Shown piece after piece: positions 1 to 6,033 of a stretch of DNA of 7,618 nt. Under the pieces are notes generated by a model. It was not told where the DNA came from and did no database searches. It saw only the letters and a program-made list of their open reading frames with translations. The DNA comes from Anaerolineae bacterium (GTDB lineage: Bacteria > Chloroflexota > Anaerolineae > Aggregatilineales > Phototrophicaceae): positions 1 through 7,618 of the forward strand of contig JALONY010000093.1 of NCBI GenBank assembly GCA_025454715.1, read 5' to 3'. The first letter of the stretch is position 1. Every line of letters begins with the position of its first letter. Position numbers and translations under genes: made by a program.

Positions 1-1
1 C

Positions 2-265
2 GAGACTGCCGACCAATGGGTGGCCGTGGTCGCGGGGTCGCGAGCGCTCTCGCAAGAGGTGCAAAGCGGCTTGGTCAGCGGTTATACGGCCTATAGCGCG
101 GTGATTGGGGAGGTTGGGGGCGGCCTGTACGAGCACGTGTACTGGGTCGAGCGCGAGCAATACGTCATCAAGCTACGCATCTTGAGCGCCCAGCCCGACC
201 TAGAACGCTACGCGGCGACGATTGACGAGCTGGTCAAGACCATGACCCTCGGCGGCAAGGCTTGA
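2..265 (+). CDS. Unidentified protein, C-terminal 87 residues (5' end outside window)
   Basis: This is an open frame entering from the left edge and ending at TGA 263-265. The frame is already open at base 2 (first residues ETADQWV), so the GTG at 20 is probably an internal Val codon and not a start. The fragment has no motif I recognise. It has alternating hydrophobic stretches (EHVYWVEREQYVIKLRIL) that look like beta strands, followed by a helix-like end (residues about 65-80, ERYAATIDELVKTMTL). That pattern resembles the end of a small alpha/beta domain, as seen in secreted or lipoprotein-type proteins where the last helix packs on a sheet, but this is inference. No cysteine, transmembrane segment or catalytic signature is visible. 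It is convergent with the histidine kinase gene, with 58 bases between the two stop codons. The function is unknown. Confidence 0.7.
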   Translation, partial: ETADQWVAVVAGSRALSQEVQSGLVSGYTAYSAVIGEVGGGLYEHVYWVEREQYVIKLRILSAQPDLERYAATIDELVKTMTLGGKA

Positions 266-314
266 GGCGCTCACCCCTCAACAAGAAACCGACGAATAGT
301 GGGCAAGGGGGACG

Positions 315-336
315 GGCGCGGCGCTACACCCGCGCC
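315..336 (-). terminator. Weak GC hairpin overlapping the histidine kinase stop codon
   Basis: GGCGCGG (315-321) pairs perfectly with CCGCGCC (330-336) around an 8-base loop that contains the kinase stop codon (324-326). It lies between two convergent genes, where a shared terminator would be expected. Neither side has a run of T, so it is not a classical intrinsic terminator. In such GC-rich DNA a 7-bp stem may also be chance. Confidence 0.2.
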
Positions 337-1370
337 AGCTTGAGCCGGAAGCCGAACGTACTGCCCTGATTCAGCACACTGCGGACGAACACCTCGCCCT
401 CGTGCTGCTCCACGATGCTGCCCACCAGCGACAACCCCAGCCCAAACCCGGGCGGGGCTTGTTTGCCGTCCTCCCGAGCGATGCGGTGGAACGGGATGAA
501 CAGGTAATCGAGGTGCTCCTCGGCGATGCCGATGCCGGTATCGTCCACGCTGAACACCATCTCGTTCTGGCTGAAGTTCAGGCGCATCAGCACCCGCCCT
601 TCCGGCAAGGTAAATTTCAGCGCGTTGTTGACGAGGTTCTCCATCGCCCGTTGGATCAAGAACTCGTCCCCATAAATCGTGGCCGATTTGTTGATGTCGA
701 ACTCGGCATCCAACCGCACCGATTTTTGGTCGGCGGCGTATTGGCTCTCATGGAAGACCATCTCGGCCAGCCGGTAGACATTGACCGAGGTATACAGGTC
801 TTTGGGGCTGTGGCGCAGGCGCTCGAGGCGCAACAAGCTCTCCAACAGCCGATCCATTTGGCCGGTCGAGGCGAGGATGCCCTCGACGAAGCGCATTTGT
901 TCGGGGAACTCGGTCAAATCCATCTGGAGCAGGTGGGCATACCCCATGATTTGCGCCAATGGGGCGCGCAAATCATGCGTGACGAGGCGCACCATCCGGT
1001 CACGGTACGACTGCACGGCGCGCTCGGCAATGTCCAGCTCACGCTCGCGCAAAATCGCGGTCAGCAACCGCACGATCACCCCCACCGACGCCACACCGTC
1101 CAGCGGGCTGGATGAGCGCAATTCGCCCACGTCCCGCCCGCGAAACGTCAACGGGATGATCGTCTCGGTCACCGGTGCTAAGGTCGCGGTGCCCGTCCGC
1201 GCCGCACGCCACGTAAAATCGTCCTGATACGCACGGCAGGTCAGCCGCGTTATCCCCAACGCCGCGGCGCTGAGGCTGAGGATGGCTTGTACAGCCTGCT
1301 CAGTCACCGGCTCGGACGCCAAGCGGGCAGCTTCGGCGAGGAATGCGACATCGTGGGTTTGGCTCGTCAT
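324..1370 (-). CDS. Soluble sensor histidine kinase
   Basis: A 348-residue histidine kinase that would autophosphorylate and pass phosphate to a response regulator not found in this window. The DHp helix carries the H-box VTHDLRAPLAQIMGY with the phospho-acceptor His132. The HATPase domain follows in order: N-box ENLVNNALKF (244-253), G1 box DDTGIGI (276-282), F-box FIPF (291-294) and G2 box GFGLGL (308-313). All key residues are present, so it should be active. Residues about 8-110 form a small N-terminal domain that fits a reduced GAF-like sensor, but I see no cofactor-binding signature. There is no transmembrane segment, so the signal is probably cytoplasmic or arrives through a partner. 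The ATG at 1370 is preceded by GAGGA (1374-1378), only 3 bases away, which is a short spacing. The gene lies 88 bases downstream of the NYN gene on the same strand. The kinase call is firm; the sensor domain identity is not. Confidence 0.93.
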   Translation of the reverse strand: MTSQTHDVAFLAEAARLASEPVTEQAVQAILSLSAAALGITRLTCRAYQDDFTWRAARTGTATLAPVTETIIPLTFRGRDVGELRSSSPLDGVASVGVIVRLLTAILRERELDIAERAVQSYRDRMVRLVTHDLRAPLAQIMGYAHLLQMDLTEFPEQMRFVEGILASTGQMDRLLESLLRLERLRHSPKDLYTSVNVYRLAEMVFHESQYAADQKSVRLDAEFDINKSATIYGDEFLIQRAMENLVNNALKFTLPEGRVLMRLNFSQNEMVFSVDDTGIGIAEEHLDYLFIPFHRIAREDGKQAPPGFGLGLSLVGSIVEQHEGEVFVRSVLNQGSTFGFRLKLARV

Positions 1371-1444
1371 ACGTCCTCGTAAGGATAAGCAAGAAAGCCT
1401 AAAACGAGTCGCGGGGGTGCGGACGGCCTTCTTTCCTGCATGTC

Positions 1445-1453
1445 AGTATAACA
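1445..1453 (-). promoter_or_regulatory. Candidate extended -10 promoter for the histidine kinase gene
   Basis: Read on the minus strand, this is TGTTATACT, a TGn extension followed by TATACT (5 of 6 matches to TATAAT). There is no good -35 box at 16-18 bases, which is tolerated by extended -10 promoters. Transcription would start near 1438, giving a leader of about 67 bases before the kinase ATG at 1370. The element lies just after the NYN stop codon (1459-1461), so the kinase could be expressed separately from the upstream gene. This is a pattern match only. Confidence 0.4.
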
Positions 1454-1458
1454 CGTTT

Positions 1459-3687
1459 CTAACGTTGTGCATCGGGATTCGACAAATCTGCCCCTTCACT
1501 AACCGCCGCAACTTGGACGACGGTATGGTGTGTGCGGAACAGGCTATAGAACCCGGGACGCCCGTTCAGGGCATTGAGGACGTTTTCGCGCTCCATGATG
1601 GAGAACCACAAATCGTGATCCCAAGACGCCAGCACGTCACGAGCGGCCTGAATAGATATTAACACCTCTTTGCGATACAGTGTCAACAGCAAGCGGATGA
1701 AGGCATCGCGCTCGGCCAAGACATCGCGCACCATCGCGCTATCCAGCACCAACGAGATGCCTTTGGTGTTGTAGTTGCTCTGCGGGTTGGCATACTCGCT
1801 GACGATGACCGCATTATGGAAGATGAGGTACTCGACCGCGCTCTGGAAGGTCATGCCGGTATCGTAGGGGCGCAGGCGGTTGTGCAAGCTCCCCAGCGGG
1901 CACCACTCGAACTTGCGGTAGCTGGTGAACTGCTCGACGCTGACGATGATGCGGCGCAGCATGGCGGCGGTGCCCGGGTATTGGCCGGTCAGGCCGCTCA
2001 GCGTCAAATCGAGCTGGATTGGGCGCAGGCGTTGCCCCGCAATTTCGCCATCCAGCGGAAAGATTTGCTCCATCGTCATCGAGGGCGGCTGGGGCGCACG
2101 CAACGGGGCGGGCTCCTCCTCCGGCTCCGGCGGCGGGAGCGGCGTGCCGTTGGGCATTCGGATGACCGGCACGAGGTCTTCGGGGTTGAGGTGGTGAGGG
2201 GTCAGCTCGCGCACCAGCACATTTTCGCGCACCAAGAAGTCGATCCAATGTGAGCGCCATTGGTCGTCACGGTTGAGCCCCGGGCGCTCCAGCTCCCTGT
2301 CCATGGCCAAGCCCTTGAGCAAGAACCCGTAATTGACGTAGTGCCAGCCGCGGGTGCTTAGGGTGTTGCCCACCCGCAACGCAATGCGGTCGCGGATGAG
2401 GCGGGTTTTCTCGACCACCGGATGCGAGTCGTTGAGTGACAATTTGCCGGTGTTATCGACCGCTTTGAGCACCCCCAACGCCTCGGACTGCACCAGCAGG
2501 TCTTCGCCGCGCTGCTCCGAGGCCACCGCGTTGACCTCGACCAATTGCTCGATGAGGCGCTTGTCGCTCACGGTGCGGGTGCCGTGCCCCGCCGTCAGGC
2601 GGTCGAACTGGATGACCACGCTCGACCATTGCGAGGGGGTGAAGACCTCGCCGCCGCCAATCAGCTCGTCGGAGCTGTTGGCACCACTGCGCGAGGCATA
2701 GGTCTCGAGGTTGGTGAACTCCTCGATGTACTCGACGCTCAGCCCCGGGTTTTGCGACAATTGGCGGCTGAGCGCGCCATGCACCCCCCACACGATGACG
2801 GTCTTCCCGCGGGCGGTCAGGGTGTTGAGCACCTCGTTGAAGTCGCGGTCACCGGTGGCGAGGATGTAGACATCGGCGGCCTCGGCGCTGGTCGAGTGGG
2901 TCAGCACATCGCTGGCGATTTTCATGTCGGCGCTGTTTTTGCCCGGCAGGTGATAGACGGGGTCGATGTTGGCGTAAGCCAAGCGCGCTTGCGCCTCGCC
3001 GGTGATGTCTTGGCCACCGCTATCCAGCAAGGGCGGCAAGGCACCGCGGTTGCCCCACGGGGCATAAGCGGCCATCTTGATGACGTGGCCATGCGCTTGG
3101 GCTTGGCGCACGAACGAGGCGATCAACCGATCCATATTGACCAAAAATTGCGCTTGGGTCAGGCTGATGGCGATGTTCTCGAAGTCGATATACAGCGCGA
3201 CATCGCGGCTTTGGATGCCGAGTAAATCGCTCAGGTCTTGGAAGATGGCGCCGAACTCTTCCTCGTCTTTGGGGGTGATTGGGTTGTCCAACCCCCACAC
3301 GCGCACGCGGGCGAAGCGCGACAGCTTCACCTTCTTGATGAGCGGCATCAAGGAGCCGTCGGCAGTCACGAGGATCAGCTCACCGACCGCCTCGGGGTCT
3401 TTGGCGAAGTAGTTCTTGTGCAGCGCATCGGGGAGCTTGGTGGTCGGGCGCGCCTCGAACAAGTCGTAACGCGCCGAGCGGAAAATCTGCTCGAGGCGCG
3501 GTTGTTGCTCGCGGTGCAGCGGCCAGTTGGCCACGACAATGGCGCGCAACTGCTCCGAGGGGACGCCTGCGGCCAGCGCAGCGCGCCCACGCAACGCCAC
3601 CGCCATCTCTTGCAAATCGACGGGGAAGCTGCGGTCATTGAAGAGCTTGAGGAGACGGTCGAGGTCGACAATCAGGTAAGCAGCCAT
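1459..3687 (-). CDS. NYN-domain protein with a degenerate second NYN-like domain and putative winged-helix tail
   Basis: A 742-residue cytoplasmic protein. Its central part (about 161-305) is a NYN (LabA/DUF88, PIN-like) domain, a family that includes metal-dependent ribonucleases. The acidic set is complete: VALYIDFEN (Asp168, Asn171), KNSADMKIASD (Asp254, Asp260) and ATGDRDF (Asp280, Asp282). Residues 1-133 look like a shorter, degraded copy: YLIVDLDR replaces the first motif, the middle Asp-bearing helix is missing, and TADGSL replaces TGDRDF. The C-terminal half has three helix-rich, winged-helix-like stretches (about 354-432, 434-496, 573-656), separated by a Pro/Glu-rich linker (about 512-536). 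They could bind nucleic acid, but this is inferred from pattern alone. I chose the ATG at 3687 because AGGA stands 8 bases upstream and a promoter would start transcription near 3726. The longer GTG start at 3723 has no ribosome binding site and would be almost leaderless. The role is probably RNA processing or decay; the substrate is unknown. Confidence 0.85.
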   Translation of the reverse strand: MAAYLIVDLDRLLKLFNDRSFPVDLQEMAVALRGRAALAAGVPSEQLRAIVVANWPLHREQQPRLEQIFRSARYDLFEARPTTKLPDALHKNYFAKDPEAVGELILVTADGSLMPLIKKVKLSRFARVRVWGLDNPITPKDEEEFGAIFQDLSDLLGIQSRDVALYIDFENIAISLTQAQFLVNMDRLIASFVRQAQAHGHVIKMAAYAPWGNRGALPPLLDSGGQDITGEAQARLAYANIDPVYHLPGKNSADMKIASDVLTHSTSAEAADVYILATGDRDFNEVLNTLTARGKTVIVWGVHGALSRQLSQNPGLSVEYIEEFTNLETYASRSGANSSDELIGGGEVFTPSQWSSVVIQFDRLTAGHGTRTVSDKRLIEQLVEVNAVASEQRGEDLLVQSEALGVLKAVDNTGKLSLNDSHPVVEKTRLIRDRIALRVGNTLSTRGWHYVNYGFLLKGLAMDRELERPGLNRDDQWRSHWIDFLVRENVLVRELTPHHLNPEDLVPVIRMPNGTPLPPPEPEEEPAPLRAPQPPSMTMEQIFPLDGEIAGQRLRPIQLDLTLSGLTGQYPGTAAMLRRIIVSVEQFTSYRKFEWCPLGSLHNRLRPYDTGMTFQSAVEYLIFHNAVIVSEYANPQSNYNTKGISLVLDSAMVRDVLAERDAFIRLLLTLYRKEVLISIQAARDVLASWDHDLWFSIMERENVLNALNGRPGFYSLFRTHHTVVQVAAVSEGADLSNPDAQR

Positions 3688-3695
3688 AAAAATAG

Positions 3696-3699
3696 TCCT
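3696..3699 (-). promoter_or_regulatory. Ribosome binding site fixing the NYN gene start
   Basis: AGGA on the minus strand stands 8 bases before the ATG at 3687, which is ideal spacing. It decides for this start over the GTG at 3723, which has no purine-rich site in front of it. Confidence 0.7.
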
Positions 3700-3732
3700 A
3701 AAAAGAATTGGCGAACAGTGCACCTACGCTAC

Positions 3733-3761
3733 ACGATAGCGGTTTGTGGGTTTTTTCTCAA
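3733..3761 (-). promoter_or_regulatory. Candidate sigma-70-type promoter of the NYN gene
   Basis: On the minus strand the -35 box is TTGAGA (3756-3761, 5 of 6 matches to TTGACA) and the -10 box is TATCGT (3733-3738, 4 of 6), with an exact 17-base spacer. The start point would be near 3726, giving a leader of about 38 bases to the ATG at 3687. The spacer contains one of two TTGTGGGTT repeats. The prediction rests on sequence match and position only. Confidence 0.55.
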
Positions 3762-3803
3762 TTGTGGGTTCTGACGAATTGGCCAACAGAAACGACAAAC
3801 CGC
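3739..3803. repeat. Nested repeats around the NYN promoter
   Basis: Two direct copies of TTGTGGGTT lie at 3744-3752 and 3762-3770, 18 bases apart. One is inside the promoter spacer and the other just upstream of the -35 box. In addition GCGGTTTGT (3739-3747) and ACAAACCGC (3795-3803) are perfect 9-bp inverted copies, 47 bases apart, enclosing the -35 box. The three related half-sites could bind a regulator of the NYN gene. A single 9-bp match in an interval this size could be chance; the clustering on the promoter makes it more suggestive. Confidence 0.35.
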
Positions 3804-3921
3804 CCGAGATGGGCAGTGCATGAAAGGCATAGTATAGCGCAATTTGCACGAAACGGGTGGTTATAGTCGTGTTATGAGGCTGGAAGCGAGCGATGGTTAG
3901 AAATCGATTGACATCGTGGTG

Positions 3922-3937
3922 GTCTGATGTGTCAGAC
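3922..3937. promoter_or_regulatory. Inverted repeat overlapping the ftsH -35 region (candidate operator)
   Basis: GTCTGA (3922-3927) and TCAGAC (3932-3937) form a perfect 6-bp inverted repeat with the 4-base centre TGTG. The right arm covers the predicted -35 box of ftsH, the usual place for a repressor or for an activator that contacts polymerase. It is not the CIRCE heat-shock element (TTAGCACTC-N9-GAGTGCTAA) and matches no operator I can name. The size and symmetry fit a dimeric helix-turn-helix regulator. Confidence 0.4.
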
Positions 3938-3957
3938 GCGGTGCGATTGGGTATAAT
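3929..3957 (+). promoter_or_regulatory. ftsH: Candidate ftsH promoter
   Basis: A consensus -10 box TATAAT stands at 3952-3957. At the correct 17-base distance the -35 position reads GTGTCA (3929-3934, 4 of 6 matches to TTGACA). Transcription would begin near 3964, leaving a leader of about 30 bases. The strong -10 with a weak -35 overlapping an inverted repeat suggests that a regulator modulates it. No heat-shock sigma pattern is visible. Confidence 0.6.
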
Positions 3958-3983
3958 GAAAGACGAGAGTTCTTAAAGTAAGT

Positions 3984-3987
3984 GGAG
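3984..3987 (+). promoter_or_regulatory. ftsH: Ribosome binding site fixing the ftsH start at GTG 3995
   Basis: GGAG stands 7 bases before GTG 3995. The alternative TTG at 3989 would leave only one base between this site and the start codon, so the GTG start is preferred. Confidence 0.75.
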
Positions 3988-3994
3988 TTTGACC

Positions 3995-5923
3995 GTGAAT
4001 AACCGCCCCCCCGATCCATCCAACCGAGACGGGAAAGACCCCAAGACGCCCCCGACGGGGCCGATGAACAACGCGCAGCGCGTATGGTTGGTGATTGGCG
4101 CCGTCGTGGTGCTGGCCATCTTGTTTACGCTGGCCAACCGCGGCGCAGGCCTGAGTGCCACCGAAACCCTCACGCTCAACGAACTGGCGACCTACATCAA
4201 GCGCGGCGAGGTCTCGCGCATCATCACCACCACCAACGGCGACGAGGTGCTGGTGCAATTGCAAGGGCGCAACACCGCCCTTCAGCTCCGCAAGGAGATG
4301 ATGACCAACCTGCGCGAGGAATTGTTCGCGCTGGGCGTGACCGAGGCCGAATGGCAAAGCGTCGGCTCCATCAGCACCGTCCAGAGCGACAACACCAGCA
4401 ACCTGATTTTCAACCTGATGCTGGCCATCATCCCGACCTTGCTGATCGTGTGGTTCTTGTGGCGCATGATGCGCAACGTGCGCGCCAACCAAGACCAAGC
4501 GATGGGCTTTGGCCGTAGCCGCGCCCGCGTCAGCCGTGACGCCGAGCGCCCGCAGGTCACGTTTGCCGACGTGGCGGGTGCCGACGAGGCCAAGGAAGAG
4601 CTGAAAGAAGTGGTCGAGTTCCTCAAGGAGCCCGATAAGTTCATCCGACTCGGTGCCCGCGTGCCTAAGGGCGTGCTGATGGTCGGGCCGCCGGGGACGG
4701 GCAAGACCCTGATGGCGCGAGCGGTGGCTGGCGAGGCTGGTGTGCCGTTTTTCAGCATCAGCGGCTCCGAGTTCGTCGAGATGTTCGTCGGCGTGGGCGC
4801 GTCCCGCGTGCGTGACTTGTTCGACCGCGCCAAGGCCGAGTCGCCCGCCATCGTCTTCGTCGATGAAATCGACGCGGTCGGGCGGCAACGCGGTGCAGGG
4901 CTGGGCGGCGGCCACGACGAGCGCGAGCAAACCCTGAACCAGATTCTGGTCGAGATGGACGGCTTCGAGACCGGCACCAACGTGATCGTGCTGGCCTCGA
5001 CCAACCGCCCCGACATCCTCGACCCTGCGTTGTTGCGCCCCGGGCGCTTCGACCGCAAGGTGACGATGGACAACCCCGACGTGAAAGGCCGCCTCGAGAT
5101 TTTGCGCGTGCACGCCAAGGGCAAGCCGATGGCGCAAAGCGTCGATCTGGAGTCGGTGGCCAAAATCACCCCGGGCTTCAGCGGTGCCGACCTCGAGAAC
5201 CTCGTCAATGAGGCCGCCATCCTCGCCGCCCGCCGCAACCTGCGCAACATCGGCATGTCCGAGCTGCAAGAGGCGATGGAGCGCGTCATCATGGGGCCCG
5301 AGCGCAAGACCCGCGTGATTAACCAAGCCGAGAAGCGTAAAATCGCCTATCACGAGGCCGGTCACGCCATCTTGCAGCACGTCTTGGAATACGCCGACCC
5401 CGTGCACAAAATCACCATCGTGCCGCGTGGGCGCGCCGGTGGCTATGTGATGAGCCTGCCCGACACCGACACCATGCTCAAGAGCCGCGAGGAGTTCGAG
5501 GACGACATCGTGGCCGCGATGGGCGGGCGCGCCGCCGAGGAAATCGTGTTCAACCAGCTCACGACCGGCGCCAGCAACGACCTGCAACAAGCCACCCGCA
5601 TCGCACGGGCGATGGTCACCAAGTTCGGCATGAGCGACCTGCTGGGGCCGCGTAGCTATGACAGCAGCAGCGGCAACATCTTCTTGGGGCGCGATTTTAG
5701 CGAGGTGCGCGAGTACAGCGAGCACTACGCCCAAGAAATCGACGACGAGGTCAAGCGCATCTTGCAGAGTTGCTACGACCGCGCCAAGGGCATCCTGACG
5801 GGCAACCGCCACGTGCTGGAGCGCTTGGCCGATACGCTGATGGAGCGCGAGACGATCAACCGCCCCGAGTTCGAGGAAATCATGGCCGCGCTGGGGTCAT
5901 CCAAGCCACAGGCGGCGGGCTGA
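3995..5923 (+). CDS. ftsH: ATP-dependent zinc metalloprotease FtsH
   Basis: Full-length FtsH of 642 residues, the hexameric membrane-anchored AAA+ protease that extracts and degrades misfolded membrane proteins and short-lived regulators. A short Pro-rich cytoplasmic start is followed by TM1 (about 29-46), an extracytoplasmic domain (about 50-135) and TM2 (about 137-159). The AAA module has Walker A GPPGTGKT (231-238), the pore loop MFVGVG (Phe264), Walker B IVFVDEID (286-293) and the second region of homology ending LLRPGRFDR with both arginine fingers (Arg348, Arg351). The peptidase has the zinc motif HEAGH (453-457, catalytic Glu454) and the third-ligand Asp529 in SNDLQQAT. Every key residue is present. 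The gene stands alone on this strand, divergent from the NYN gene and convergent with the PBP-like gene. Its own promoter and a possible operator lie just upstream. The long minus-strand frame that covers it is a codon-bias shadow. Confidence 0.98.
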   Translation: MNNRPPDPSNRDGKDPKTPPTGPMNNAQRVWLVIGAVVVLAILFTLANRGAGLSATETLTLNELATYIKRGEVSRIITTTNGDEVLVQLQGRNTALQLRKEMMTNLREELFALGVTEAEWQSVGSISTVQSDNTSNLIFNLMLAIIPTLLIVWFLWRMMRNVRANQDQAMGFGRSRARVSRDAERPQVTFADVAGADEAKEELKEVVEFLKEPDKFIRLGARVPKGVLMVGPPGTGKTLMARAVAGEAGVPFFSISGSEFVEMFVGVGASRVRDLFDRAKAESPAIVFVDEIDAVGRQRGAGLGGGHDEREQTLNQILVEMDGFETGTNVIVLASTNRPDILDPALLRPGRFDRKVTMDNPDVKGRLEILRVHAKGKPMAQSVDLESVAKITPGFSGADLENLVNEAAILAARRNLRNIGMSELQEAMERVIMGPERKTRVINQAEKRKIAYHEAGHAILQHVLEYADPVHKITIVPRGRAGGYVMSLPDTDTMLKSREEFEDDIVAAMGGRAAEEIVFNQLTTGASNDLQQATRIARAMVTKFGMSDLLGPRSYDSSSGNIFLGRDFSEVREYSEHYAQEIDDEVKRILQSCYDRAKGILTGNRHVLERLADTLMERETINRPEFEEIMAALGSSKPQAAG

Positions 5924-5942
5924 AGCAACCCCATAGGTGGTT

Positions 5943-5960
5943 AGCGCCGTAAGCGCTTTA
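5943..5960 (+). terminator. Weak hairpin after ftsH
   Basis: AGCGC (5943-5947) and GCGCT (5953-5957) can pair around a 5-base loop, followed by TTA. It is 19 bases after the ftsH stop. The stem is short and the T run minimal, so it may only assist the larger hairpin that follows. Confidence 0.25.
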
Positions 5961-5988
5961 CCCCCATCACCCCTCCCCCACAAAAAAG

Positions 5989-6022
5989 CACCACCCCCGC
6001 CATCAACTCGGCGGGGGTGGTG
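5989..6022 (-). terminator. Strong intrinsic terminator of the PBP-like gene, possibly shared with ftsH
   Basis: CACCACCCCCGCC (5989-6001) pairs perfectly with GGCGGGGGTGGTG (6010-6022), giving a 13-bp stem and an 8-base loop. Read on the minus strand it is followed after one base by six T (5982-5987), a textbook intrinsic terminator 11 bases after the PBP-like stop codon. Read on the plus strand the tail is only TGTTATCT, so termination of ftsH here is plausible but weaker. Confidence 0.88.
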
Positions 6023-6033
6023 TGTTATCTGGG

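Larger units (their letters stand above)
3688..3994. other. Divergent intergenic regulatory interval between the NYN gene and ftsH
   Basis: No credible gene lies in this 307-base stretch, which is visibly richer in A and T than its neighbours. It holds, in order: the NYN ribosome binding site, the NYN promoter with repeated TTGTGGGTT motifs, a middle part (about 3804-3907) where I see no clear element, then an inverted repeat, the ftsH promoter and the ftsH ribosome binding site. The two promoters are about 200 bases apart and face away from each other, so they need not compete for polymerase. Confidence 0.7.

Noticed and set aside
402..1115. A 237-codon plus-strand frame across the histidine kinase
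   Set aside because: It is antisense to a kinase with all H, N, G1, F and G2 boxes; the translation is rich in His, Gln, Arg and Ala without any domain pattern.
1391..1438. Imperfect hairpin between the NYN and kinase genes (AAGAAAGCC with GGCCTTCTT)
   Set aside because: The stem has a mismatch and a loop of roughly 25 bases and is not followed by a T run on either strand, so it cannot be called a terminator or riboswitch.
2545..3225. A 226-codon plus-strand frame across the NYN gene
   Set aside because: Antisense shadow; the opposite strand carries the complete NYN motifs in the same stretch.
3908..3913. Perfect TTGACA -35 box upstream of ftsH
   Set aside because: The TATAAT box is 38 bases away, far beyond the usable spacer, and the sequence at 17 bases (GTCAGA) is no -10 box.
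3932..5812. A 626-codon open frame on the minus strand, fully antisense to ftsH
   Set aside because: Its composition is dominated by His, Ala, Gly, Val, Leu and Gln, typical of the reverse of a GC-rich gene. It shows no family motif, and the plus strand encodes a textbook FtsH with all catalytic residues.
5951..5958. Eight-base palindrome AAGCGCTT after ftsH
   Set aside because: Too short to be meaningful on its own; it forms part of the weak hairpin already listed.
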